Assembly: GCF_030674635.1 (NCBI RefSeq)
Contig: NZ_CP089978.1
Location: 1,984,001-2,048,000, forward strand
Reading direction: 5' to 3'
Length of the DNA: 64,000 nt
Source: Moraxella sp. ZY210820
GTDB lineage: Bacteria; Pseudomonadota; Gammaproteobacteria; Pseudomonadales; Moraxellaceae
Shown piece by piece: positions 50,801 to 58,414 of this stretch (positions are counted from its first letter, which is position 1; the number at the start of each line of letters is the position of its first letter). The notes below the pieces were generated by a model. It did not search any database. It was not told where the DNA came from and saw only the letters and a program-made list of their open reading frames with translations. Position numbers and translations under genes: made by a program.

Positions 50801-53800
50801 CATTTGTTGTTGGTGCAGCTGCTTTACCACCTTCAGTGATTGTAACAGTATTCGGAGCAGGTGTATTGGTAGGATTTTGTGCTACAGTTGATGTATTAAT
50901 GTTATAGCTAACGTTTACACCACCATCATTATTTTTAATGACATTCGCTGTTGTACCGTTACCATTTACATAGTTTACAGCATCGCCAGGATTAATCACA
51001 ACTTTTTCTGATGGATTATCTGTAGTGCTTGTTGTCCAACCACTTTTGTTAATCGCATTCGCAACAGTCGTCGCATTGACTAACTTGTCGCCTTCTGTTG
51101 GTGTATCAATCGCACCAGTATCAGGATTTGGCGTTAAAGTCGTATTCACAACTGTTAATGCACCATCATTATTTGTCGTAATTGATGTACCGTCAACTTT
51201 TGCTGATACTGTATAGTTCGCAGTACCATTATTACTATTTGGCGTACCTAATGCAACTTCAACACCTTTACCTGCAGTTACTGTCGCTTGTGTATTGGTA
51301 TCAGTTGCCTTAATAGTTGTTACACCATTTACAGTGTCTAAAGTGATGTTATCACCTGCCTTTAATACAGGAATAGATTTCGCTACTGCATAAAGCTGTG
51401 AACCATTGATTGCATCTGTAGAAGTCTCTGTGATACGACCTGCTGCTACATTTTGAATTTGACGTTCATTACCTGCAGAACCTACAGAGAATACCATACT
51501 ATTAGGGTCTGCTGAATTAGACGCATCATATTTTAAGTTAGTACCTGCAAAACCAGTATAAGTATGAGGTCCAACTGTTGCTTCAGTTACAACTGTTCCC
51601 ATACTTGCTACAGATTTCGCACCTACTGCTACAGCACCACCCATGTTTTCGCCAACAGTTGCTTCTCGACCAATTGCTACCGCATTTGTACTTGTGCTTG
51701 TTGTTGCATTAAAGCCTGTAGCAATAGAGTTAGCACCATTTGCAATCGCACCATTACCTGTAGCAATCGCACTTACACCGCCTGCAGTTGCATTTACACC
51801 TGTGGCAATCGTATGCCCTGCTGTTGCTTGAGCATTATTACCTAAAGCAATCGCATTTGTTGCAGTAGCATTGGCTGCTGAACCAACTGCAGTACTATTT
51901 GTACCACTAGCTTTAGATTCTACACCAATTGCTGTAGCACGGTGTACTGAAGCATTAGCAGCATTACCTAAGGCAACAGTAAAATTACCTGTCGCTTTAG
52001 TATTACTACCTACAGCAACTGCATTTGTACCTGTTGATAATGAGTTACCACCCATTGCAAATGAATGTGTATTTGTAGCATTTGCTTGGTCACCAATAGC
52101 AATAGATTTGTCACCACCACTCTTAGAAGCGCCACCAATTGCAATCGATTTTTCATTGCTTGCTGTTGCGTTTTCACCAATCGCAACTGCTACATTACCA
52201 GAAGCATTGGCACGTACACCCACTGCTACCGCATTAGTATTTGTTGCATTTGCATTTAAACCAACTGCTACTGAACTATTACCAGATGCTTTGGTGTCTC
52301 GACCAACAGAAACTGCATTCGCTGCTGTTGCAGTTGCATTAACCCCTGCTGCCAAGCTATTTGTACCCGTAGCACCTGCTTTTGCATTAATTGGACCTGA
52401 GTTAGTCGCTGAATCTCCACCATCAACACTTTCAGCACCATTTACGTGGAAGTAAGTATTTGGTATGCTTGTAGGTGCTGTTGCAGGAGGAATGACTGCA
52501 TACAATTTACCATCATTACCAATTTTAATTGTTGAACCATCAACATTAACTTTAAAGTCTAACTTACTTACACCTTGATTTTCAGGTGTAGCAGTAATCG
52601 TAACTGTCTTATCGCTAGATTCAAAGTTTACAACATCACCTGGATTGACTTTACCAACTTCAGCAGAATGATTTTGCAATGTCCAGAATGAATTATTTAC
52701 AGCTGTTGCTACAGAAGATGTTGTCGCTACCGCATTTGGATTTGTTGGAGCGTCATTTTTAATCTTACCGTCTTCATTTGAAACGGTTGATACTACAGGC
52801 ATTTTATCAATCACGGCGTAAAGTTGTGAACCGTTAATTGCTTCTGTAGACGTTGCAGAAATATTACCCGCTGCTAAGTTGATGATTTTACGTTCATCAC
52901 CTTTAGCACCAACGCTTACAAAACGACCTGTATCAGCAACTTTACCTGCAAACGAACCATAAGTAATACCATTTACAGTTGCCTCTGTTACATTTGCAAT
53001 ATCATGTGAACCAGTAACACTTGCATTTTGACCTAAAATCACAGAGCCGTTGTATTTTTTATCTGCGGCATTAGTAACATTAACATTGTTACCCAATACC
53101 ATTACATCATCAGCACTTACCGTATTGTTAAAACCAATAACCATTGAACGGTTAGCACCTTGAGCTGCATTTGTTACAGCAACACTAGTATTAACCACAC
53201 CATTTGTACGGGTAGTTGTACCTGCTGTATTACCAATGTTGTTTTGACCACCGATAGAAATCGCATTATCAGTATTATTGGCAATAATATTGTTATTACC
53301 CAATGAATATGAGTTTGTACCAGCAACAATAGATGGATCACCAAATGCACCAGAATTTTCACCAGATACTTGGTTACCTACACCTACAGAAATCGAGTTT
53401 TTACCTGAAGCAGTCGCATCACGACCGATTGCTGTTGCATTTTCACCACTTGCTAAAGCATCTGTACCCATTGCAACTGAATATTGTCCTGTTGCTTTTG
53501 TACCACGAGTACCTTTTGCACTTTGTGTACCAATCGCAATTGCATTTTCTGCGGTTGCCGCTGTAATATTATGCGTTTTACCATCTTCAACAAGAACATT
53601 TAAATCATCTTGAATAATACCACCAATCGCAATCGCACGGTTTGCATCAGCTTTTGCAAAAGCCCCCATTGCAATAGTTGAATTATGTAACGCTTTTGTA
53701 CCTGAACCAAATGCTATCGCATCTTGTGCTGCTGCTTTAGACTGAGCATCTGGTTGGTGTATAGAATCAGCTTGTGAAGTAATAAGCCCTGCTAACTCTA

Positions 53801-56792
53801 CCCCCTTTGCACGCTCAATATCAGTCGAACCAAATGCTATTGCACGATAACCTGTCGCATTGGCAGAATGACCCATTGCCATCGCACCTTTACCATCTGA
53901 TACAACAGTGTTACCAATAGCAATACCATGACTTGAATTTACAACTGATTGACGACCAATAGCAACACCCGTATTTCCTTTAGATTGTGCCGCTGCACCT
54001 ATCACAACACTTGATGTATTTTCTGAACGTGCTAACGGTCCAATAACAACAGACAATCCACCTTGCGTACTAGCTGCACCATCACCAATAGATACGCCTG
54101 AGTGTGTTGAAGCATTAGTACCAATAGCCACACCAGTAGAATATTGCTCATTATTTACTGAACCAAGTGCCGTACCTGTAGCAATCACTGTATTAATAGG
54201 ATTACCACGATTAACATGACCTGTACTACCAGTAGCACTAGCATTTTTACCAATAGCAACTGCACCCGTTGCAGGCAACTGATTAGAAGAAGTTCGTTCA
54301 CCATTTGTTGATTGTGCATTAGCACCTGTTCCGATAGCAATATCCGATAATTGTTTAGCTGTTGCCAAACGACCAATCGCTGTAGCATTTACACCTGAAG
54401 CATTTGCTCGTGTACCCATTGCAATTGTAGATTCATTCCATGCACGTGCTAAAGTACCTACTGCCGTTGAAGATAAACCTTTTGCTAATGCATTTGCACC
54501 AATCGCATTAGCAGCTGCATCTAAAGTTTGTGAACCTGTACCAATCGCTAAAGAAACATCGCCAATCGCTGCTGTATTTGGATATTGACGACCACGTAAA
54601 TTTTCAACACTATAATCATCAGGAAACTTATCCTGGATATAATCCTGTAAACCAGCTGATAAATTTGCACGGAATGTTTCATATTGCTGGGTTACATTAG
54701 TAATATCTTGTGCTGTTGGACTAGTTTCACTACTTACAGTTACACCAAGTAATTTTGCTAATTTACCCGCAGCTCTATCTAAATCATCACCACCAATCGC
54801 AACTGATGAATTACCCAAAGCACGAGTATCTGCACCTAAAGCTACACCTTGATCACCATAGACAATCGCACGATTACCAACTACTGTTGCTTGATTAATT
54901 TCAAAGTTAGGATTTTCAGATCTTGCCCAAGCACCCACAATCGTATCACCAAAGCGTGATTGAGAACTTGTGTTATAACCAACTAACACAAATGGAGTAT
55001 TACCATTTTGTACTGCACCAACAGTAACATTTGTAGCACCAACAGGTGTTTTCAAATGACTATTCGCACCAATCGTGATTGACCCCAAAACACCCGAAGT
55101 AGCATTTGTACCAATAGAAATAGCATGTTGATCCGCAACATTTTTAGATGCAAACATACCACCTACAATATCTTTATCAATTTGTGCAGCAACCAATGCT
55201 TTTGCATTTGCCACTCTTTCAGCATCAGTAGCACCTGTCGCTTTTGCTGCTATACTTGCTAAATATTGTACATATTCTTCTTTTGTTTGACCTAAATAAT
55301 CCGATGTACTATCATCTCTCAATGCCGCTACAAACCTAGGTGTTACATTAGAAGCTGAAAATTGCCCCATCTGCGAAACTTGAGCGTAGACTGTTTTCAA
55401 TCTATTTAAATCAGATTGAACAACAGCATTTGCTGTTTTAGCTACATAACCACCACCAGCAGTCGCATCACTACCAATAGCAATAGTATTATTACCCACT
55501 GCATGTGAATTACTACCTAGTGCTGAAGCATTAGTACCAACAGCATGTGCATCAAAACCAATCGCATTAGACAGATTTCCTACCGCATCTGCTGATGTAC
55601 CAACTGCAATACTAGATAAACCACGTGCACGTGAGTGTACACCCTGAGAAATAGCTGCATCATCATACGCTAAAGCATTCAGACCAATCGCAACCGCACC
55701 TGCACCCGATGTTTGTGTCGAAGTACCCATCGCAATAGATGCTTCACCACCCGCTGCTGTACGCAAAAATGCATAACCATTCTTTTGAGAAACATTTCCT
55801 GCTTCCGCATGCACAGTTGTAGTGAATGTACCTGTTGGAATTGTCCCTTCCATTGCACGTGTACTTAATAAGTTCAGTGACGTATTTGCAAATCCATTCA
55901 ACTGACCGCCATTGGCAGCTCTAAAACGTGCTTCTAATGCATCTTTAACCGTTTCATCGGTCATTTGCGTAGTGCCCAACAATGCACCAATACGTGTATT
56001 TAAAACAGGAGCAGCTGTTGTATAGTCATCACCACCAATCGCAATAGCAGAATGTCCTAAGGCTGTTGAATCCGCACCCAATGCTGTCGCCTGATCACCT
56101 AAAACAAATGCACGTGAACCAACACCAGTACTTTGACCAATTGTTCTTCTTGGTCCATCTGGTTGATTTTGGTTAAGTAACATCACCGCACTAAAGTTAT
56201 TCGTTGCATGTGCACCAATCATTACATCGCCACTAAAACCAGCTGATGTTGCGTTATAACCCAATACAACTGATGGCATTACACCATTAATTGGACTTGT
56301 TTTGTCAGGTGCATACCATTGCTGTGAACCACCCAATGGATTGGCAGTTAGTTTATGAACTTTACTATCAGCACCGATAACAACATCACCCAAACCAACA
56401 GCTTGCGCACCACTACCTACAGCAATCGCAAAATTACCTGAAGCTGTTGTAGGTGTTTCAGTACCATTTACACTACCAATAGCAATAGATTTACCGCCTG
56501 ATGAAGCATTAGCTCTAGCACCAATCGCGATCTGAGAAGTAGCATTAGTTACAGCACCAGCACCACCAGTACCATTCACACCAATCGCAAGCCCTGTTTG
56601 ACTTGTAGTAATGACTGCCGCTGCTTGTGCCTCCATACCTACCACAGCACTTGCCAAGCCCATTACTGCTAGACCAGCTTTTGCAAGTTTATTTGTTTTT
56701 GACTTTGTTTTGCCCTGAGCTTTTGCAATTTCTGAAACCGCAACCCAAGAACCTGTGGCTTCACACCACACGACTTTAAAGACTTTATTCAT
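41850..56792 (-). CDS. giant trimeric autotransporter adhesin (type Vc, AtaA/Hag-like)
   Basis: 4980 residues. Residues 1-58 are the extended signal peptide (ESPR motif MNKVFKVVWCEATGSWVAVS, then a hydrophobic core, cleavage near AQA-AA). Residues about 60-1300 are a left-handed beta-roll head of YadA-type repeats (SxAIGxxA) with three inserted non-repeat loops. A second head lies at about 1450-1760. Three AINGSQLYAV necks lie near residues 1315, 1800 and 4870. The stalk (about 1810-4430) is Thr/Asn/Val-rich and built of long repeats. A C-terminal head (about 4630-4850) is followed by the four-strand YadA anchor barrel ending YQW. An AGGA site lies 8 bases before the ATG. It should form a surface fibre for autoagglutination and adhesion. 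Confidence 0.95.
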   Translation of the reverse strand: MNKVFKVVWCEATGSWVAVSEIAKAQGKTKSKTNKLAKAGLAVMGLASAVVGMEAQAAAVITTSQTGLAIGVNGTGGAGAVTNATSQIAIGARANASSGGKSIAIGSVNGTETPTTASGNFAIAVGSGAQAVGLGDVVIGADSKVHKLTANPLGGSQQWYAPDKTSPINGVMPSVVLGYNATSAGFSGDVMIGAHATNNFSAVMLLNQNQPDGPRRTIGQSTGVGSRAFVLGDQATALGADSTALGHSAIAIGGDDYTTAAPVLNTRIGALLGTTQMTDETVKDALEARFRAANGGQLNGFANTSLNLLSTRAMEGTIPTGTFTTTVHAEAGNVSQKNGYAFLRTAAGGEASIAMGTSTQTSGAGAVAIGLNALAYDDAAISQGVHSRARGLSSIAVGTSADAVGNLSNAIGFDAHAVGTNASALGSNSHAVGNNTIAIGSDATAGGGYVAKTANAVVQSDLNRLKTVYAQVSQMGQFSASNVTPRFVAALRDDSTSDYLGQTKEEYVQYLASIAAKATGATDAERVANAKALVAAQIDKDIVGGMFASKNVADQHAISIGTNATSGVLGSITIGANSHLKTPVGATNVTVGAVQNGNTPFVLVGYNTSSQSRFGDTIVGAWARSENPNFEINQATVVGNRAIVYGDQGVALGADTRALGNSSVAIGGDDLDRAAGKLAKLLGVTVSSETSPTAQDITNVTQQYETFRANLSAGLQDYIQDKFPDDYSVENLRGRQYPNTAAIGDVSLAIGTGSQTLDAAANAIGANALAKGLSSTAVGTLARAWNESTIAMGTRANASGVNATAIGRLATAKQLSDIAIGTGANAQSTNGERTSSNQLPATGAVAIGKNASATGSTGHVNRGNPINTVIATGTALGSVNNEQYSTGVAIGTNASTHSGVSIGDGAASTQGGLSVVIGPLARSENTSSVVIGAAAQSKGNTGVAIGRQSVVNSSHGIAIGNTVVSDGKGAMAMGHSANATGYRAIAFGSTDIERAKGVELAGLITSQADSIHQPDAQSKAAAQDAIAFGSGTKALHNSTIAMGAFAKADANRAIAIGGIIQDDLNVLVEDGKTHNITAATAENAIAIGTQSAKGTRGTKATGQYSVAMGTDALASGENATAIGRDATASGKNSISVGVGNQVSGENSGAFGDPSIVAGTNSYSLGNNNIIANNTDNAISIGGQNNIGNTAGTTTRTNGVVNTSVAVTNAAQGANRSMVIGFNNTVSADDVMVLGNNVNVTNAADKKYNGSVILGQNASVTGSHDIANVTEATVNGITYGSFAGKVADTGRFVSVGAKGDERKIINLAAGNISATSTEAINGSQLYAVIDKMPVVSTVSNEDGKIKNDAPTNPNAVATTSSVATAVNNSFWTLQNHSAEVGKVNPGDVVNFESSDKTVTITATPENQGVSKLDFKVNVDGSTIKIGNDGKLYAVIPPATAPTSIPNTYFHVNGAESVDGGDSATNSGPINAKAGATGTNSLAAGVNATATAANAVSVGRDTKASGNSSVAVGLNANATNTNAVAVGVRANASGNVAVAIGENATASNEKSIAIGGASKSGGDKSIAIGDQANATNTHSFAMGGNSLSTGTNAVAVGSNTKATGNFTVALGNAANASVHRATAIGVESKASGTNSTAVGSAANATATNAIALGNNAQATAGHTIATGVNATAGGVSAIATGNGAIANGANSIATGFNATTSTSTNAVAIGREATVGENMGGAVAVGAKSVASMGTVVTEATVGPHTYTGFAGTNLKYDASNSADPNSMVFSVGSAGNERQIQNVAAGRITETSTDAINGSQLYAVAKSIPVLKAGDNITLDTVNGVTTIKATDTNTQATVTAGKGVEVALGTPNSNNGTANYTVSAKVDGTSITTNNDGALTVVNTTLTPNPDTGAIDTPTEGDKLVNATTVANAINKSGWTTSTTDNPSEKVVINPGDAVNYVNGNGTTANVIKNNDGGVNVSYNINTSTVAQNPTNTPAPNTVTITEGGKAAAPTTNGDNSFLTTNSVVDLVNNVSWTAKQGASVDTNEDTSGKATDSQISAGDNVTFIAGKNMALQKDGEKFIYATKDDVEFKSIKAGDDVQNKPITIGTTDGKNVIGGLDTTIQAPTTTPTTAKPTTGLNNAATLGDVLNAGWNLKENGTAKDVVTPYDTVDFVNSSNTVVNISTANGVSTVKVDVKVDGTTVTNTPEGLTVANTTLNNDPAKPVQVPTGGEEKKFVNAGDLANTLNKLGFNVEAGKTGTGTNSGTAPANTPVVTGETVKFIAGDNIDIAQNGKDFTISAKVNTLPPSNTTLTVNDGKVASPTPADEGNKLVNATTVANAINESGWTTTNTDGSTSVINPGDKVNYTNGTGTTANVVTNGNTTTVKFDVNTAKEPTVNPNGTVATPAGTDGSNFVNATTLANTVNNVSHNITIGSTTDKFTDQAGKSDSKVKAGDTITLVSGQNLIAKQDGNNITFATAENVTFNNVNTTTLTVGDVNKPADASNPVVNIKTEAAKPATNNAEQPTSALNITSADGKPTQITGVGSSLDKAPVTTNTGTQGTTPGTAGTTDLVNLGSPTTVNPNAVATVGDLQNMGWVLSAPANGYVQAVKNAQQVNFVGEGATVTGANNGTAYEIKVAVNKTGVTVPTGTAPVATPTDANNVTVNNGKAQAPTTPAKANDSFLTAGDVVNLVNNVGWTTTNTNGDKVVVNPGDTVNYESGNGTTANVVTNGNTTTVKFDVNTAKEPTVNPNGTVATPAGTDGSNFVNATTLANTVNNVSHNITIGSTTDKFTDQAGKSDSKVKAGDTITLVSGQNLIAKQDGNNITFATAENVTFNNVNTTTLTVGDVNKPADASNPVVNIKTEAAKPATNNAEQPTSALNITSADGKPTQITGVGSSLNTTTVNTNPTGISPVTNTVPSTLVDLKNATNPNAVATVGDLQNMGWVVSTQTGEYKDTVKNANEVKFIGTGAATVTGVTNTTSGIREITIDVKTPEAAQLPVVYTTKAGEPVVKAKDGNFYKPNEVDSDGNVITPTGGTAPTPTKPADVIASMNNGDNSTTAPTTLANVKGNLAPTYNKDGLTEDSAKKLTDDKAPTATTNATAPTGEDLKKVYNNAATVGDVLNAGFNVQENGVAKDFVKAYDTVGFVNGTGTTANVSVNADGSVANVTFNVNKAGVTTAPTNTSDANNVTVNNAGKVIAPTNTTVAGNTFLTAGDVATVINNSGWTTKNTDGTTSVINPGDAVNYENGKGTTAKVETKDGVTTVKYDVNTAQAPTINPNGTVATPTDGGNFVNATTLANTINNVSWNVTAFGTNATGAKEEQVKAGEVVTFEAGKNMTLTQQGQNFTYATADNVTFNNVNTTTLSVGSPTDASKPVVNFTTEAAKPASNNPTTNAPTSALNITSADGKPTQITGVGSSLNKQDVNTNPFTGGASTPSTATLVNLTEPSVNPNAVATVGDLQNMGWVVSASNGYSDAVKNANEVKFVAGNGITVTGETKDNVREIKIETNAQSLTNNSQLPVVYTLADGTKVYPHPTEAGKFNTKVDGTGDDVAPDTVIASMNSAGNNTTAPTTLANVKGNLAPTYNKDGLTEDSAKKLTDDKAPTATTNATAPTGEDLKKVYNNAATVGDVLNAGFNVQENGVAKDFVKAYDTVGFVNGTGTTANVSVNADGSVANVTFNVNKAGVTTAPTDTSDANNVTVNNAGKVIAPTNTTVAGNTFLTAGDVATVINNSGWTTKNTDGTTSVINPGDAVNYENGNGTTAKVETKDGVTTVKYDVNTAQAPTINPNGTVATPTDGGNFVNATTLANTINNVSWNVTAFGTNATGAKEEQVKAGEVVTFEAGKNMTLTQNGQNFTYATADNVTFNNVNTTTLSVGSPTDATKPVVNFTTEAAKPATNNPTTNAPTSALNITSADGKPTQITGVGSSLNITTVATNPDANPTTAPVDAKFVNLGNTTNPLTDTVLNSVATVRDLQNMGWVVSASNGYSDAVKNANEVKFIGGTGITVKGETKGDIREIVIETNAQGLTNNSQLPVVYTLADGTKVYKNPNPTATDGSDAFTTNPDGTGDKHKAGDVIASMNSAGNNTTAPTTLANVKGNLAPTYNKDGLTEDSAKKLTDDKAPTATTNATAPTGEDLKKVYNNAATVGDVLNAGFNVQENGVAKDFVKAYDTVGFVNGTGTTANVSVNADGSVANVTFNVNKAGVNTVPTNTADTDNVTVNTKGQAVAPTDANKADNSFLTAGDVVDVVNNTGWTTKNTDGTTTVVKPGHAVNFVDGNGITADVTTTGDATTVKFNLNTGSIGTNGGIAANTTNGIATTADVVNAINNSGWKAVANNGANPELINPGETVSFNNGTNIVVTQTGNNFTFATTKDIGVEGNLTVAGNTTLGNVTVKLNSNVNMGNNTVAGVKSNLVDVTPTTNAQPTANTPANQAVNKNNAATVGDVLNAGWNLQGNGQAVDTVVHNDTVNFEDGRGSNVVVAKDPTTGANSIKVNTAVGYVTNTGTETTTPTNTVKLFGGDENNPVQVTNVASGVRNPDGSMPANRTQAIQNATGDTLNNAANIGDLQALQMNVTNVHNNFVNNITQIIGNPEIIKTYDAAGNTEKHTISIVTAINNMNKEGIRFFHTNSEEKADGTNIKKNAVDSSASGTHATAIGYQASASGNQTVALGNSIAKEGTPVLASTDRSKIEIVDENINGTDNKAGINTVYTNTETGDVYKAQITRADGDSAIAIGTGSQALGNKTIAVGYGNVVTGNNSGAFGDPNYISGNESYAVGNNNNITTTNTHVVGNNVKVTADNSVALGNNASITAGNAVGTVAKKTDGTNGNTTTAGTTGKVETATVRGVTYGGFAGATSTGAVSVGASGAERRIQNVAAGEVSATSTDAINGSQLYAVAGAVSNIAGDINNLNKRLGDVADNAYGGVAQAIATAGLPQAYLPGKSLVAVGAGHYKGETGYAVSFSSISDGGNWIFKGTGSGSSQGNVGGSVAIGYQW
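44221..47700 (-). repeat. long near-identical tandem repeats in the adhesin stalk, 1.5-kb period
   Basis: The same stalk module ends at 44418, 45978 and 47508, with spacings of 1560 and 1530 bases. About 2.3 near-identical copies are present, coding the chain of segments AVATVGDLQNMGWVVSAS..., NITSADGKPTQITGVGSSL and the AKDFVKAYDTVGFVNGTGTT part. Units differ by scattered substitutions and by short spacers. They would allow stalk length change by recombination. Confidence 0.85.
48145..49741 (-). repeat. second repeat pair in the adhesin stalk, 1056-bp spacing
   Basis: About 540 bases (48145-48685 and 49201-49741) are essentially identical at a distance of 1056 bases. They code the VNNVSHNITIGSTTDKFTDQ and LIAKQDGNNITFATAENVTF segments. 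Domain order is the same as in the 1.5-kb units but without the extra AKDFVKAYD module, so this is a shorter version of the same building block. Confidence 0.85.
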
Positions 56793-57225
56793 ATAGAATT
56801 TCCTAAGAAACTAAAAAACATATATAACGCAACAATTATGTTATTCGGCAAGATTTCAATTTAATATTTATTTTCAAGTTAAATCTTATCTGCTCAATTG
56901 TAACGTTACACATATTCTACTTTTAGATAGAATTTCACTATCATTATACAATATTTTGTGAGATATTTCACGTTACCAACCATATTTAGTCCATATTTTT
57001 GTAACTATTTTAATAGCATAATACAATAATATTTAATATATTTTTCAATAACTTAAGTTTAATAAAATACAAAAAATATCACTTCACTTGTTTTTTTTTG
57101 TAAAAGAAATATGTGCTTTTTTACCTATGTTGAGCATTTTAATCGGAATATGACATTTTGTGTCAGTTTTAGAGGGGAAAAGTTGTAGAATACAACAAAA
57201 GAAGTTAAAAATTTAGTAGAAACTC

Positions 57226-57292
57226 GTAGGGGCGAATCATATTCGCCCTATATGAATATCGTATTTATTGGGCAAATGTGATTTGCTCGTAC
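57226..57292. repeat. REP-like two-hairpin repeat (second copy)
   Basis: Begins GTAGGGG like the element at 4131. Hairpin one is GGGCGAAT-CAT-ATTCGCCC; hairpin two is GGGCAAAT-GTG-ATTTGCTC. The same order and spacing of two hairpins identify one family of dispersed repeats, followed here by an ACAAAATCAATGGTTTATAA tail shared in part with 61250-61270. Confidence 0.55.
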
Positions 57293-57335
57293 ACAAAATC
57301 AATGGTTTATAATGAGTTGAAAATGGAGTTGATGT

Positions 57336-57479
57336 TATAGTAAAACAACGTTAAAAATGCTACGGTTTCCGTTCGTGGTGATGAGAAACATCGTTTCGCA
57401 AGGAACCATAGGAAACCGTTACCTTTCGACAAACTCAAGGCGAACGGTTTCGTATCAGAAAATAAGTTGTTTTACTATA
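57336..57479. mobile_element. MITE-like element with 14-bp perfect inverted ends
   Basis: TATAGTAAAACAAC (57336-57349) and GTTGTTTTACTATA (57466-57479) are perfect inverted repeats bounding 144 bases. If the outer TA on each side is a target duplication, the element is 140 bp with Tc1/IS630-type ends. Inside is an inverted repeat GAAACCGTT / AACGGTTTC (57412-57420 and 57443-57451) around CCTTTCGACAAACTCAAGG. Part of it recurs at 15881-15945. Confidence 0.6.
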
Positions 57480-57605
57480 TAATACATCTAGCAACAATTA
57501 AAGCGGGTCAAGTACAGTATATAAGTGCTGTTCAAATGAATTGTTTAGCATATTTGAATATGATAAGATATTTAAATCAAATTTATGGTTTAGGAGTAAA
57601 TTATC

Positions 57606-57878
57606 ATGCAAACAATTCATGTATCAGACCCAAGCCCTGCTTTAATTAACGCATTATCTTGTGTACATCATCAACACAATCCTATTATTTTAACTGCTAC
57701 AGGTCAAGCTCCAACTGTACTTATGGATTTTGCAGAGTTTGAACGCTATCAACAATGGCAAAAACTCCAGTCTAAACCAACATGGCAAACTATGTTTGAT
57801 GCACTTAATGAGTTTGAAGAAGGTTTTAAACTTGAGCGAAGCGAACAAGGTGAACAAATTCGAGATTTTGTAAAATGA
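57606..57878 (+). CDS. antitoxin of VapBC-type module (Phd/YefM-like)
   Basis: 90 residues, with the Phd-like fold suggested by PIILTATGQAPTVLMDFAEFERYQ near residues 28-51 (GxxxxVLM..FExY pattern) and a charged C-terminal tail (ERSEQGEQIRDFVK) for toxin binding. An AGGAG site lies upstream of the ATG. Overlaps the toxin gene by ATGA. Likely autoregulator of the module. Confidence 0.85.
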   Translation: MQTIHVSDPSPALINALSCVHHQHNPIILTATGQAPTVLMDFAEFERYQQWQKLQSKPTWQTMFDALNEFEEGFKLERSEQGEQIRDFVK

Positions 57879-58270
57879 AATATATGTTAGATACTAATAT
57901 TTGCATCTATATCATTAATCAAAAACCTACTCAAGTACTGGAACGTTTTGCTCTACATTCTATTCATGACATCACAATTTCAAGTATTAGTGTAGCAGAG
58001 TTAGCTTTTGGTGTTGAAAAATCAGGCTCTAAGCGTAATAAAATCGCTTTAGAAAAATTTTTATCGCCCTTAACTATTTTGCCTTTTTCTGAACAAGAAA
58101 TGTGGCATTATGCTCACATCAGACATCATTTAGAAAGTCAAGGAAAAACCATTGGACCACTTGATATGCTCATTGCTAGCCATGCTATTAGTAAAGATTT
58201 AACTTTAGTTACCAATAATACAGCAGAATTCAAACGTATATCTTACCTAAAATTAGAAAATTGGGTCTAG
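57875..58270 (+). CDS. vapC: VapC-type PIN-domain ribonuclease toxin
   Basis: 131 residues. Catalytic acids are Asp6 (YMLDTNICIYIIN), Glu42 (SVAELAFGVEKS) and Asp97 (GPLDMLIASHA), with the VTNNTAEF end loop. This is the classic VapC/FitB type, which in some bacteria cuts initiator tRNA. The antitoxin gene overlaps its start. It differs from the other PIN toxin of this window (5946-6341) in subgroup. Confidence 0.92.
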   Translation: MKYMLDTNICIYIINQKPTQVLERFALHSIHDITISSISVAELAFGVEKSGSKRNKIALEKFLSPLTILPFSEQEMWHYAHIRHHLESQGKTIGPLDMLIASHAISKDLTLVTNNTAEFKRISYLKLENWV

Positions 58271-58414
58271 AACACTATTCTCAACTTATAATAAATGATT
58301 GATTTTTCATAACGGCTAATTGTAACTTACCTGTACAAAATTTAATATTTGACAAGATTTTTAGACTAAAAATAAGGTACAATAAAGCAATTTAAATGTA
58401 TATTGAGAACGATG

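Larger units (their letters stand above)
56793..57605. other. 813-bp region between adhesin and VapBC-type genes
   Basis: Holds the adhesin promoter region on the minus strand. A TATAAT at 56943-56948 is a possible -10 box with a poor -35, giving a leader of about 150 bases. A run of nine T (57091-57099) lies 300 bases upstream of the adhesin start. The REP-like repeat (57226-57292) and the MITE-like element (57336-57479) follow. No gene was recognised; the short frame at 57467-57649 begins in the repeat and overlaps the antitoxin gene. Confidence 0.5.

Noticed and set aside
42103-53613. Many long open frames on the plus strand opposite the adhesin gene, up to about 190 codons
   Set aside because: They reflect the Thr/Asn/Val/Ala/Gly codon repetition of the adhesin read backwards; they repeat with the stalk modules, have no ribosome sites and give low-complexity products.
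57467-57649. 60-codon frame ahead of the VapBC-type antitoxin
   Set aside because: Begins inside the MITE-like end and overlaps the antitoxin start in another frame; no ribosome binding site.
58349-58383. TTGACA at 58349 with TACAAT at 58378 as polA promoter
   Set aside because: The spacer would be 23 bases, too long for a sigma70 promoter.
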